The notes beneath the pieces are model-generated. The model searched no databases, was not told the origin of the DNA, and saw nothing but the letters and a program-made list of their open reading frames with translations. From positions 1-32,705 of the forward strand of contig JASHNX010000103.1 in NCBI GenBank assembly GCA_030041415.1: a stretch of 32,705 nucleotides of DNA. The letters are read 5' to 3'. The stretch is from Candidatus Sulfotelmatobacter sp. GTDB taxonomy: Bacteria > Acidobacteriota > Terriglobia > Terriglobales > Acidobacteriaceae. The position numbers and the translations under genes were made by a program. Shown piece by piece: positions 1 to 7,915 of this stretch. How positions within the stretch are numbered: the first letter of the stretch is position 1; every line of letters begins with the position of its first letter.

Positions 1-287
1 GGTTTACTGAGACACTTTCCGCCGATAACGTGAATACCGGTATCGCGCACATCAAGCTGGGGCGGACTTTACTGCGCGAGAGTCGCTTTGCCGATGCGCA
101 GGTTGAGAGTCTTGCCGGCTACGAGAATCTGATGAAGCAAACCAACCCAGGCAATAGCTATCTTCGCGCGGCGCGCAAGGATCTGGCAGCGGAATATAAT
201 GCTTTACAGCAGCCGGAAAAGGCAGCCCGGTTTCGAGCGGAATTGGCGTCGGCCGAGGAACCCGGCAAAACCACCGCGAAACAGTAA
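1..287 (+). CDS. C-terminal end of a TPR-type protein (partial, 5' end outside window)
   Basis: The frame is open from the window edge (first full codon at position 3) to TAA at 285-287. The visible residues are helical, with a tandem-repeat feel: a stretch like AHIKLGRTLLRESRFADAQ, then AARKDLAAEYNALQQPEKAARF. This is the alternating A/L/Y pattern of tetratricopeptide repeats. In Acidobacteriota such tails usually belong to Ser/Thr kinases or secreted TPR proteins, and a full-length example sits at 17798-20434 in this window. The kinase or other N-terminal domain is not visible, so the function cannot be stated. A GTG at 30 could act as a start, but the frame is open upstream and has no clear ribosome site there, so I treat it as truncated by the window. 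Confidence 0.7.
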   Translation, partial: FTETLSADNVNTGIAHIKLGRTLLRESRFADAQVESLAGYENLMKQTNPGNSYLRAARKDLAAEYNALQQPEKAARFRAELASAEEPGKTTAKQ

Positions 288-338
288 TAACCTGAGAACA
301 GGTGACCCCCTTTGTGTCAGTTTGTTCGGATTGCAAAA

Positions 339-363
339 AGCCCGCCCGATAGTCGGGCGGGCT
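339..363 (-). terminator. Rho-independent terminator for the barrel-gene remnant
   Basis: A perfect 11-bp GC-rich stem (339-349 with 353-363) closes a 3-nt loop. On the minus strand the stem is followed by five T residues (complement of A335-339). It lies 23 nt past the stop codon of the minus-strand outer-membrane remnant, as expected for that gene's original terminator. Confidence 0.85.
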
Positions 364-385
364 GGTCGAGCAAAGTGAATTGCAA

Positions 386-601
386 CTAGAAGCGAACTCT
401 TGCGCCTAACTGGATCGCCCGATCGCCTCCCACATTCTCCTGCGCGGAACCGAGCAACGCTCCAAAAATACTGGGCGAGAACAGTCCCCATGGCTGATTG
501 GGATCCAGCCACTGGTTGTGGTTTAGGACGTTGATCCGCGAGTGGACCGATCTTTTGCTACTATGAAAAGGACGCCGTTGCCGGCGCGAAGCGCGGAGCA
601 C
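386..601 (-). pseudogene. C-terminal remnant of a TonB-dependent-receptor-like (Oar-type) outer-membrane barrel
   Basis: The minus-strand frame ends in AIQLGARVRF followed by a stop. This is the usual last beta strand with terminal Phe recognised by the BAM machinery. About 40 residues upstream is RINVLNHNQWLDPN, which resembles the penultimate-strand motif (F-N-x-x-N-H-x-x-W/F-x-x-P-N) of Oar-like receptors common in Acidobacteriota. Those proteins are about 1000 residues long, whereas only about 55 recognisable residues remain here. Further upstream (about 550-787) I see no barrel sequence in any frame, only unrecognised sequence up to the tRNA. The gene therefore looks deleted except for its 3' end, and it keeps its terminator at 339-363. 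The upstream boundary given is that of the open frame, and the recognisable part is about 386-560. Confidence 0.6.
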
Positions 602-787
602 GGCTTTGTTGGCAGAGCTGGCATGCTTTCAAGGCGGCGGATTTGTATGCGGATGCGCTGGCTTGAGGTAGTTGTCGACACCAAGACTGTCTGCAACGAA
701 TTCAGACACCGTTCTTAAAATTGCGCGACGATTGCGCAACCAGTTTTGAAGATGGCATGCTGTAGGCGGTTGATTCCACAAAGGTAT

Positions 788-863
788 GGGCGCGTAGCTC
801 AGGTGGTAGAGCAATGCCCTTTTAAGGCATGGGTCGCAGGTTCGAATCCTGCCGCGCTCACCA
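788..863 (+). tRNA. tRNA-Lys (anticodon UUU)
   Basis: The full cloverleaf can be folded by eye. The acceptor stem is 788-794 with 853-859 (one G-U pair) and the D arm is 797-800 with 809-812. The anticodon stem is 814-818 with 826-830, with loop CTTTTAA, giving anticodon TTT at 821-823. The T arm is 836-840 with 848-852 around TTCGAAT. The discriminator is A860 and CCA is encoded at 861-863. The tRNA is 76 nt in total. Confidence 0.97.
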
Positions 864-956
864 AGATTTCAAAGGCAATTAGCCGTCTGAGGTCAGCGAC
901 GTTGCCAACGAGCGGCGCCAAAATCTATCCGCTATTCCGGGCCAGACAGGTCTTCT

Positions 957-3017
957 TCATTGCCGTCCCGGCATTGCCGCAGTGGCGCTGAACCGATCAG
1001 AACGGGCGTGGCGCAGTTTTCTCAGCTCGACTGCTTTGTCTGCGATGTGTTCAGCGCTGACCTCGAATTCCTTGATCAGTTCCCAGGGAGCGCCAGATTC
1101 GCCGAAACGGTCGTGGACGCCAATTGCGCCGGTGATGACCGGTGTGCCGTAAAGCTCGCGTGAAGCGGTCATAATTCCGCTGACCCGCCACGCCAAAGCA
1201 CCTACCTGATGTTCTTCCGCGGTGATGATCATGCCGGTTTCTTTTGCAGCACGGATCACCGCGTTCTGATCGATCGGCTTCAGCGTATGCATGTTGATGA
1301 CACGGGTTTCCCATCCGAACTCCTGTTGAAGGATGTAGGCCGCGCGCATCGCTTCCGGAACCATCGGGCCACAAGCGATAATGCTTAAATCTTCGGACTC
1401 ATTTTCGTATGCGGAAGCAAGATAGGTTTCGAATGCGTCTACAAATTTTTCGGTGGTGTGCCGCAATCGGATCACATTTGCAGTTCCAAAGATGAATGGA
1501 GTTTCCTGCTTGCTGACAATCGGTGTCGCTTCCCGCGCGAAGCGGAGGTACTTTGGTCCAAAGTGGCGGAGTAACAGGTACGTCGTGGCTTTCATTGTTT
1601 CAATCGCATCGCACGGAACGACAACCGACATATTCGGAAGGCCGCACATGGCGAATAAGTCTTCGAGCGCTTGGTGGGTCGCGCCGTCCGGCCCAACCGA
1701 GACGCCTCCGTGAGCGCCGGCGATAAGCACATTGAAGTTGCCGTAGCAAACTGAGGTTCTGATTTGATCGAGATTTCTGGCCGCGGCGAAGGTCGCGTAG
1801 GTGCCCAGAACCGGCAACTTTCCCTCTCTGGCCAATCCTGCCGCAGCCGCGGTGGCGGATTGCTCGGCGATTCCCATGCTGATCCAGCGCTTTTTTCGCT
1901 CAGGTTTGCCAGCGTAAAAATCGCTCAGGGTGATGGAGCTCGAAATATCGAGCCCGAGGCACACCACGCGTTCATCGTCTCCATGCTGGGCCAGCGCTTG
2001 TCCAAAGCCCTTGCGCGTGGGCTCCATTTGGACATCCATTACGATCTGGCTGTTCCACCAGTAATCATGGCCGAAATGCGGCAGCTTTTGATTGAGCAAG
2101 TGGGACGCCTGACGTTGATACTCTTCTGCGCGTTCCAGCAAGCTTGCATAAGGAATTTTTTCCAGCAGGCCAAGTTCGCGCAGACCCTTAATCATCTCCT
2201 CATGGTTTGGAGCTTTGCCATGCCAGCCTGCAAGATTCTCCATGAAGCTGACGCCTTTGCCTTTGACTGTTGTTGCCAGCACGACAAGCGGCTTGCCGTT
2301 GCCGACATTACTCGCAGACAACGTCGTCACGATCTGATCCATATTGTGTCCGTCGATTCGGACCGTGTTCCAACCGAAGCTATTGTATTTCTCCTCGAGC
2401 GGATCAATGTTCATCACTTCTGCCACCGCGCCGTCGATCTGCAGGCCGTTGCAATCAACGATGCCGACCAAGTTATCAAGCTTGTGATGCGCCGCTTCCA
2501 TGGCGGCTTCCCAGATCTGCCCTTCCTGCTGTTCGCCATCACCCATGATGCAGAAGGTGCGGTGGTGCCGGCCGTCCAACTTTCCGGCAAGCGCAATGCC
2601 TACGGCGATGCTCAGACCCTGTCCTAGCGAGCCGCTGGAGACCTCGACGCCGGGTAGCTTAAGCCAGTGGGGATGCCCTTGAAACGGCGAACCCAGTTTT
2701 CGCAACACCACGACGTCCTCGACCTTACAGAAGCCGGCGAAAGCCAAGCCGAGGTAAAGACTCGGCGCTTTATGACCTGCAGACCAGATAATTCGGTCCC
2801 GCAGAGGCCAGTCCGGATTTTCCGGGTCGTGATTTGCGATTTTCAGATAAAGCGCGGCGGCAATGTCCATGATGGAGAGCGTGCCGCCGGCATGACCGGA
2901 GCCGGCCGCGCAGAGAGCGACCAGATCGTAGCCGCGCATAAGCCTGGCTGCATCGATTAATTCCTCAATCGAATAATCGCGGATGACTTTTCCAGTGACG
3001 GAATCGAGAAGCGCCAT
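957..3017 (-). CDS. tkt: Transketolase
   Basis: This is a full-length transketolase of 686 residues. It transfers two-carbon ketol units between sugar phosphates in the pentose phosphate pathway, using thiamine diphosphate (ThDP) and Mg2+. Visible marks are the GSGHAGGTLS motif with its catalytic-site His near residue 42, the ThDP motif GDGE (about 159-162) followed by N near residue 190, and the pyrimidine-domain stretch GIAEQSATAAAAGLA with the ThDP-activating Glu. The open frame extends to 3038, but I place the start at the ATG at 3017 because AAGGAGG lies 6 nt upstream of it. The upstream codons have no such site. The gene lies 48 nt after asnA on the same strand, so the two are probably co-transcribed. 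Sequence style is nearer the archaeal/split-type transketolases joined in one chain than E. coli TktA, which is an impression only. Confidence 0.95.
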   Translation of the reverse strand: MALLDSVTGKVIRDYSIEELIDAARLMRGYDLVALCAAGSGHAGGTLSIMDIAAALYLKIANHDPENPDWPLRDRIIWSAGHKAPSLYLGLAFAGFCKVEDVVVLRKLGSPFQGHPHWLKLPGVEVSSGSLGQGLSIAVGIALAGKLDGRHHRTFCIMGDGEQQEGQIWEAAMEAAHHKLDNLVGIVDCNGLQIDGAVAEVMNIDPLEEKYNSFGWNTVRIDGHNMDQIVTTLSASNVGNGKPLVVLATTVKGKGVSFMENLAGWHGKAPNHEEMIKGLRELGLLEKIPYASLLERAEEYQRQASHLLNQKLPHFGHDYWWNSQIVMDVQMEPTRKGFGQALAQHGDDERVVCLGLDISSSITLSDFYAGKPERKKRWISMGIAEQSATAAAAGLAREGKLPVLGTYATFAAARNLDQIRTSVCYGNFNVLIAGAHGGVSVGPDGATHQALEDLFAMCGLPNMSVVVPCDAIETMKATTYLLLRHFGPKYLRFAREATPIVSKQETPFIFGTANVIRLRHTTEKFVDAFETYLASAYENESEDLSIIACGPMVPEAMRAAYILQQEFGWETRVINMHTLKPIDQNAVIRAAKETGMIITAEEHQVGALAWRVSGIMTASRELYGTPVITGAIGVHDRFGESGAPWELIKEFEVSAEHIADKAVELRKLRHARSDRFSATAAMPGRQ

Positions 3018-3065
3018 AACCAGCCTCCTTGCACTCATGCGATCGAGCGATGCAGCCTGCGGCTC

Positions 3066-4208
3066 TTACTCCAGCACAAAAATATTCTTGCGGGCGCACA
3101 TCTCTTTCAGGATTCTCGGCCAAACGGTTACGCTGACCTCGCCAAGATGAGCTTTGCGAAGCAACAGCATTAACGTTCTTGACTGGCCGATTCCGCCTCC
3201 GATGGAAAGCGGAATCTCATTAGCGAGAATTGCCCTGTGGTAGGGCAGATTCAAAAATTCACGCTGATTCGACAGCGCCAATTGGCGTATCAAAGTTTCT
3301 GCCGTTACGCGAATGCCCATGGAACTCAGTTCGTGACGCCGCCGGGTAACAGAATTCCAGACGAGAATGTCGCCATTGAGCCCGTGCGTGTCCTTGCCCG
3401 TCTGCCCGCGGGTATTCGTGATCCAGTCGTCGTAGTCGGCGGCTCGCATCTCGTGGGGATAACCATCCTTGAGCGGCCAGCCGATTCCGGTGATGAAAAT
3501 TGCAGGATGTCTTTGGAGAATCGCCGTCTCGCGCTGCTTGCGCGGCAGATCGGGGTACATGTCCAGAATCTCTTCCGCATGAAGAAAAGTGAGTTTTTCC
3601 GGAAGATCCGGAAACCGCGAGTCTTTGAGTTGCGGAAACAAGGACTGGGCGAACTTCTCGGCACCGACCAGGACCTTCCAAATCTTGCTTACAATCAATT
3701 TCAGGAAGTCCAGATTGCGCTGGTCATCCGTGATGACCCGTTCCCAATCCCATTGATCGACATACGCAGAGTGATCGTGGTCGAGGAAGTAATCTTTGCG
3801 GACCGCACGCATATCGGTGCAAATGCCTTCTCCCGCTTTGCATTCGAATTGCTTCAGCGCTATCCGTTTCCACTTGGTCGCTGCTTGCACCACCTGGGCA
3901 TCAACGGGATGGGCGTCACGATCGTTCGAAATGTGGAATTGAACGGGAGTGCGCGAGCCGTCGCGGTCGAGCATGTCGTTGACCCCGCTTTCGACATCCA
4001 CGATCAGCGGCACTTCGACCATCATCAGATTGAGTTCTTTGCAGAGGTTGTCTTCGATGTAACGCTTGACCTGAAAAATCGCTTGCTGGGTTTCTTTGGG
4101 ATTTAGCAATGAGTGGTAGTCATCAGGCAGAATTTTTTCCAACTCTCGATAATCACCGATGCCGGGACCGGCAAGGTCGGCCTTCTTATCGATAACGAGC
4201 GTGCTCAT
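3066..4208 (-). CDS. asnA: Aspartate-ammonia ligase (asparagine synthetase A)
   Basis: AsnA makes asparagine from aspartate, ammonia and ATP (AMP-forming) and is a class II aminoacyl-tRNA-synthetase-like enzyme. The chain matches the family along its length: ATKWKR (about 110-115), KAGEGICTDMRA, YVDQWDWERV (about 149-158), the block YDDW...HGLNGDILVWN, ELSSMGIRV, and the C-terminal ATP-site SIGGGIGQSR. It has 380 residues against about 330 in E. coli. The extra residues lie mostly at the N-terminus (about 40) and in insertions before the C-terminal half. The ATG at 4208 has GGAAGGAG 7 nt upstream. It is the first gene of a likely two-gene unit with transketolase. Ammonia-dependent Asn synthesis suggests ammonium availability or nitrogen rescue. 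Confidence 0.95.
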   Translation of the reverse strand: MSTLVIDKKADLAGPGIGDYRELEKILPDDYHSLLNPKETQQAIFQVKRYIEDNLCKELNLMMVEVPLIVDVESGVNDMLDRDGSRTPVQFHISNDRDAHPVDAQVVQAATKWKRIALKQFECKAGEGICTDMRAVRKDYFLDHDHSAYVDQWDWERVITDDQRNLDFLKLIVSKIWKVLVGAEKFAQSLFPQLKDSRFPDLPEKLTFLHAEEILDMYPDLPRKQRETAILQRHPAIFITGIGWPLKDGYPHEMRAADYDDWITNTRGQTGKDTHGLNGDILVWNSVTRRRHELSSMGIRVTAETLIRQLALSNQREFLNLPYHRAILANEIPLSIGGGIGQSRTLMLLLRKAHLGEVSVTVWPRILKEMCARKNIFVLE

Positions 4209-4346
4209 GGGATTCTCCTTCCAGACGGAGTTCTCCGTTTGCGCATGATCCGCTAGCTGAAATTAGAGTACGAGGGATGATTTTGGTCTGTGCGGGAGAT
4301 CACAACGATCAGTGAGCCGAAATGAGGGCCACGAGGGTCGTTGTTC

Positions 4347-4368
4347 GTTCGCGGCACTTGTGCCGAAC
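4347..4368. promoter_or_regulatory. Imperfect inverted repeat in the divergent asnA / secreted-protein intergenic region
   Basis: The 243-nt space between the asnA start (4208, minus) and the start at 4452 (plus) holds an imperfect palindrome, GTTCGCGGCAC-TT-GTGCCGAAC, whose left arm carries two extra bases. It could be an operator or the base of an RNA hairpin. I see no convincing -35/-10 pair, and no regulator can be assigned. Confidence 0.3.
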
Positions 4369-4451
4369 ATCACAGACGCCGGGCGACTAACTGAGCCACC
4401 ATTTAAGAGGAAGTGGTTCGGGCGCTGCCGGTTGGCGCGCAGGGGTGGCGT

Positions 4452-4808
4452 ATGACGAGGTCAATGGTTCTCGCGATTTTGCTGGCCCTCTTTTGCTTCT
4501 CAGGAGCGCTACACCTTTTCGCTCAGGAGAAGTCGTCGATTACAGTGCGGGGAAGCGAACTCAGCAATGGTGTTGTGATTCTGGATGCTGTGAAAGGCGA
4601 CAGGTCTTTCACGCTAGAGTGCAACCAGGGGGCACCGGACTGTACGGCTTTGAGCAATGGCAAATATTTGATGATCGAACTTCCAAAGAATTTTGGAATG
4701 TACGAGTGCAAAGATGTTGAGGTTTATCCGGAGTCCGCAAACATGCCGGGCGCTGCCATGCCGGATAAGCATAAGAAAGTCGGCGAGTACTGCCTGACAG
4801 ACAAGTAG
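4452..4808 (+). CDS. Small secreted protein with four cysteines, unknown function
   Basis: The product is 118 residues. It begins with a clear Sec signal (MTRSMVLAILLALFCFSGAL, with cleavage likely after HLFAQ). The mature part has four Cys: two within CNQGAPDC, one in YECKD and one near the end in EYCLTDK. Two disulfides are plausible in the periplasm. I do not recognise a family. The frame is open from a GTG at 4413, but only the ATG at 4452 places the hydrophobic signal at the N-terminus, with an AGGGG-like site upstream. It lies about 100 nt before the ferredoxin/methyltransferase gene on the same strand, and whether they share a transcript is unclear. Confidence 0.75.
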   Translation: MTRSMVLAILLALFCFSGALHLFAQEKSSITVRGSELSNGVVILDAVKGDRSFTLECNQGAPDCTALSNGKYLMIELPKNFGMYECKDVEVYPESANMPGAAMPDKHKKVGEYCLTDK

Positions 4809-4905
4809 AGAGCCAAAGTTCACAGCGCGAATTCTGAGCACTCGCCTGGAAGCTACAGGCGTGCAGAGAAAACTTCCGAATCTTTCAGCACACGGGAGCG
4901 AGTTC

Positions 4906-6258
4906 ATGGAGCCGTTCCGTCATCACATATTCATCTGTACACAGGCGAAACCGGAGGGTGCCACATCTTGTCCGGGTAATCGTTCGTGGCAAGTGTTGCA
5001 GGCTTTGGAGACCGAGCTGTGTGAGCAAGGATTGGATGACGATGTTCAAGTGAGCACCTGCGGTTGCCTTGGCTTGTGTGATGACGGGCCGCTCATGATC
5101 GTTTATCCCGAGGGAGTGTGGTACCGCAAGATCAGGAAAGAAGATGTTGCAGAAATCGTAAGCTCGCACTTGAAGTCCGGGGAACCTGTCTCTCGACTCG
5201 TTTGGCGCGACCCGCAGGAGATGAAGGCGAAAGCGGCTAAGCATCGCGATCAGTATCGCGCGATGATTAAAGCGAAAGGCCAGGCGGGAGTTCTTCCCGA
5301 TGAACTCAACGAAATGATTCGCGGCTTCATGCCAAGCCGGGCCGTGCTCACAGCACTGGAGTTGGACTTGTTCAGTGCGGTGGGAGATGGTTGCTCGGCA
5401 AAAGAAATAGCGTACGCGATCGAAGGCGATGAGCGAGCGACGGAAATGCTGCTGAACGCTCTCGTCAGCCTAAAGCTTCTGGAGAAAAAAGATGGGACGT
5501 TTCTGAACACACCCGTGAGTGCGCGATTCTTGTCAGCTAGCTCCCGCGACAACGCCCGACCGGGATTGATGCACACCGCACATTTGTGGAATCGGTGGTC
5601 GACATTGACGGAATGCGTGAAATCAGGAACGTGCATTGAGCGGGACGAGCGCGAACAGAAAGGCGTTAGAGACTTCATCGCTGCAATGGATCGGAACGCA
5701 AGAGAGCGGGCTGCCGCAGTAGTGAAGGTGGTTGGCGTCAACGGAATTCGGCGAATGTTGGACCTGGGGGGTGGATCAGGAGCGTACTCGATTGCTCTGG
5801 CACGAGAAATGCCCAACCTCAATTCTGAAGTCCTCGACCAGGCTCAGGTCATCCCTCTAACGCAGGCATACATTCGGAAAGCCGGCCTGGAAGGGCGCAT
5901 AACAACGCGTGTCGGTGATATGCTGCGCGATCCCTTGGGCAAGAATTACGACCTTGTATTCGTCTCTGCGATCTGCCACATGTTTTCGGCGGAAGAAAAC
6001 CGCAGGCTCTTTCGTCGCATTTATGAGGCACTTGCTCCGCACGGCCGGGTGATCATACAAGATTTTATTCTTGAAGCTGGCAAAACGGCTCCGCGTTTCG
6101 CAGCGTTGTTTTCGCTGAACATGCTTGTCGGAACGCGAATGGGAAGCAGCTACAGCGAACCGGAATATAGCGATTGGCTCCAGAATGCCGGATTTTCGGA
6201 TATCCGGAGGATGCCCTTGCCGGGACCAGCCGGATTGATGATCGGATTCCGCAATTGA
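4906..6258 (+). CDS. [2Fe-2S] thioredoxin-like ferredoxin fused to a SAM-dependent O-methyltransferase-like domain
   Basis: The product is 450 residues with two domains. Residues 1 to about 100 form a thioredoxin-fold [2Fe-2S] ferredoxin. Its ligand set Cys11, Cys22, Cys54 and Cys58 matches the spacing of the Aquifex-type ferredoxin, and the segment GCLGLCDDGPLMIVYPEGVW is diagnostic. After a basic linker, residues about 145-450 resemble family-2 O-methyltransferases: a winged-helix dimerisation part (PSRAVLTALELDLFSAV), then a Rossmann fold with SAM motif I LDLGGGSG at 285-292. Further C-terminal marks are DLVFVSAICHMFS and GRVIIQDFIL. The ATG at 4906 is preferred over a GTG at 4861 because GGGAG precedes it and it begins directly at the ferredoxin domain. 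The substrate is unknown. A redox-controlled or electron-assisted methylation is inference only. Confidence 0.85.
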   Translation: MEPFRHHIFICTQAKPEGATSCPGNRSWQVLQALETELCEQGLDDDVQVSTCGCLGLCDDGPLMIVYPEGVWYRKIRKEDVAEIVSSHLKSGEPVSRLVWRDPQEMKAKAAKHRDQYRAMIKAKGQAGVLPDELNEMIRGFMPSRAVLTALELDLFSAVGDGCSAKEIAYAIEGDERATEMLLNALVSLKLLEKKDGTFLNTPVSARFLSASSRDNARPGLMHTAHLWNRWSTLTECVKSGTCIERDEREQKGVRDFIAAMDRNARERAAAVVKVVGVNGIRRMLDLGGGSGAYSIALAREMPNLNSEVLDQAQVIPLTQAYIRKAGLEGRITTRVGDMLRDPLGKNYDLVFVSAICHMFSAEENRRLFRRIYEALAPHGRVIIQDFILEAGKTAPRFAALFSLNMLVGTRMGSSYSEPEYSDWLQNAGFSDIRRMPLPGPAGLMIGFRN

Positions 6259-6321
6259 AAAAGATTCCGATACCTCGATGCGTCTGGGGCATAAAAACCC
6301 CCGGCACGTCACCGCAAACAA

Positions 6322-6359
6322 GCCTCAGACATTTCTATCGCCACTCATGTTCCTGAGGC
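6322..6359. terminator. Long hairpin between convergent genes
   Basis: GCCTCAG (6322-6328) pairs with CTGAGGC (6353-6359). ACAT/ATGT extends the stem after a 2-nt bulge. It sits in the 129-nt gap between the plus-strand fusion gene (ends 6258) and the minus-strand small protein (ends 6388). It has no T-tract, so termination in either direction is plausible but not proven. Confidence 0.4.
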
Positions 6360-6387
6360 GTTCTGGCGCGTCTGACGACCGTCTTCT

Positions 6388-6576
6388 TTAAACATGCATC
6401 TCTTGACTTGCCTGCAACCGGTTCAGTATGGACTCGATCAGTTTTTCATTGTTGCGCAACGCTTTTTTGAAATCGTTATGGTCTGTGTGAGAGATCTCCT
6501 TTACCAGTTCACGATGGCGCTGCTCAAGAATGTTGATGAGGAGTTCCTGCTCCTCGACAGTAAGTGTCAGCTCCAT
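6388..6576 (-). CDS. Small charged helical protein, paralogue of the one at 11315
   Basis: This is a 62-residue, highly charged protein predicted to be almost all helix, probably a helical hairpin or coiled coil. It begins MELTLTVEEQELLINILEQR and contains a KEISHTD segment. An ATG with AGGAGG 4 nt upstream supports translation. It shares the layout ME-x-x-LT-x-EE...ILE-x-R...L-x-K-x-ISH with the 67-residue protein at 11315-11518, so the two are paralogues. Short proteins of this general type (LT...E-LL...L-x-x-L-x-x-EI-x-x-TD) occur widely in environmental bacteria with no known function. It lies 78 nt after the SnoaL-like gene on the same strand and may share its transcript. Confidence 0.8.
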   Translation of the reverse strand: MELTLTVEEQELLINILEQRHRELVKEISHTDHNDFKKALRNNEKLIESILNRLQASQEMHV

Positions 6577-6654
6577 AATTCCTCCTACACGAAGAGATGG
6601 GGACTCTGCAGAAGTAGGCTACGCGCCGTTCTCAATCGCCGACAAAACCAGGTA

Positions 6655-7116
6655 TCAGGAGGCGAGAGGCAAATCGCTTGACCAAGAGTCGGCCGCGATC
6701 AGCCAGGTTTTGCCTGTGCGCCTCCACACAGTGAGATATTTTCCCTGATCTTCTCTTGTCGCGCCGTCTTCGGCAGGCACGGTCATGCGGTAGGTCCCGA
6801 CGTCCCAGGCGACAGGCCCCTGTTGCTTGATATAGGTGACATCGAAGGCCAAATCGGAGAAGCCACGGTTCAGCGGCGACTTCAAGTATTCCCGGATTGC
6901 ATCGCGCCCATGAATCGCTTCATGGTGCGGCGGAAGGTAAACTGCGTCTTCCGCATAAGCGGCAACAACTCCATCCAACTCTTGTGCATTCCAGTGCCGG
7001 GCCCAGTCGTCTCCAATGCGGCGAATGGTGGCGCCTGCATCGAGTGGCTTCCTTCTTAGAGCATGTAATTTCCTGACGCTTGTGATTCGGCGATTCCTTT
7101 TCGCGTTCGTTGGCAT
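6655..7116 (-). CDS. SnoaL-like / DUF4440-type ketosteroid-isomerase-fold protein
   Basis: The product is 153 residues. A basic N-terminal extension (NAKRNRRITSVRKLHALRRK) precedes a cone-shaped NTF2-like domain. Visible family marks are IRRIGDDWARHWNAQELDGVVAAYAEDAVYLPP, then IHGRDAIREYL, GTYRMTV, and the closing strands GKYLTVWRRTGKTWLIAADSW. Proteins of this type often act on small ligands or are uncharacterised stress proteins, so no substrate can be inferred. The start is placed at 7116 because AAAGGAGG lies 7 nt upstream; the frame itself opens at 7167. It is divergent from the YbaK-type gene, with 227 nt between. Confidence 0.82.
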   Translation of the reverse strand: MPTNAKRNRRITSVRKLHALRRKPLDAGATIRRIGDDWARHWNAQELDGVVAAYAEDAVYLPPHHEAIHGRDAIREYLKSPLNRGFSDLAFDVTYIKQQGPVAWDVGTYRMTVPAEDGATREDQGKYLTVWRRTGKTWLIAADSWSSDLPLAS

Positions 7117-7343
7117 ATTCGAACCTCCTTTCAATACCGGCGGGAATTGGCGCCGCGAGCTCTTCACTTAATGATCCACGATTTTGTTTCTTTTGTAAGT
7201 GATTGACGACACAAACCCCTCTCAGCAAGCTCAACCCTCTGGATGACATTGCACGCCGGTGGGAGCTGCCGGTGATTGTTCTCACTGCAAAATCTGGCAA
7301 ACAGGAGTAGAAGGGAATCAAGAGAGTGGAAAGGAGGCTATCA

Positions 7344-7829
7344 ATGTCTCTTACAACGCTAAAGCAATTTCTGGACAGCAAACAAATCAAATACATTGTG
7401 ATATCCCACTCGGTGGCGTACACGGCGCAAGGCGTCGCTGCGTTGACACACATTCCCGGCAAAGAACTGGCTAAGACTGTGATTGTTAAGATCGATGGAA
7501 AGTTGGCGATGGCTGTTGTTCCGGCTTCACGCCACGTCGATCTGACCATGTTGAAATCCGCGGCCCAAGCCCGGTCGGTGCAGTTGGCGGTAGAGAGTGA
7601 TTTCAAAGATAGTTTTCCCGATTGTGAAACCGGCGCCATGCCTCCGTTTGGAAATCTCTACCACATGCGCGTAATCGCGGATGAAGTTCTGTCGCATGAC
7701 AAAGAGATTGCATTCAATGCCGGCAGCCACAGAGAACTGGTTCGGCTGGCATGGAACGATTTCGAACGGCTGGTTCAACCGAGGATTGCCAAGATCTCCA
7801 ACAAGGGAGTTCAAAGTGACGCCGCTTAG
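7344..7829 (+). CDS. YbaK/ProX-type aminoacyl-tRNA deacylase-domain protein
   Basis: The product is 161 residues, a stand-alone YbaK / prolyl-tRNA-editing domain. Visible marks are HSVAYTAQGVAA, the central HIPGKELAKTVIVKIDG with the conserved Lys of this fold, VVPASRHVDL, GAMPPFGNLY, and IAFNAGSHRELVRL. Members hydrolyse mischarged aminoacyl-tRNAs in trans, although some environmental homologues are untested. The ATG at 7344 has AAAGGAGG 6 nt upstream, so the in-frame GTG at 7326 is not needed. It is the first gene of the plus-strand run to 11518, followed after 86 nt by the COG2403-like NTPase. Its link to the carbamoyl genes is by position only. Confidence 0.9.
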   Translation: MSLTTLKQFLDSKQIKYIVISHSVAYTAQGVAALTHIPGKELAKTVIVKIDGKLAMAVVPASRHVDLTMLKSAAQARSVQLAVESDFKDSFPDCETGAMPPFGNLYHMRVIADEVLSHDKEIAFNAGSHRELVRLAWNDFERLVQPRIAKISNKGVQSDAA

Positions 7830-7915
7830 GCACTCGATCAGGTGACCGGCGGCACTGACCCGATACTTCTGGCGTGGGAACATACAACTTGGGTGGGGTT
7901 CTGGCGGAGGCTGCC

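Noticed and set aside
629-814. Minus-strand frame of 61 codons between the barrel remnant and the tRNA
   Set aside because: It overlaps the tRNA, has no ribosome site or family resemblance, and could not be joined to the barrel remnant in any frame.
1764-2627. Long plus-strand open frame (287 codons)
   Set aside because: It lies fully antisense to transketolase, which has strong motifs. The translation has no recognisable domain.
3237-4106. Long plus-strand open frame (289 codons)
   Set aside because: Antisense shadow of asnA, whose motifs are conserved along its whole length.
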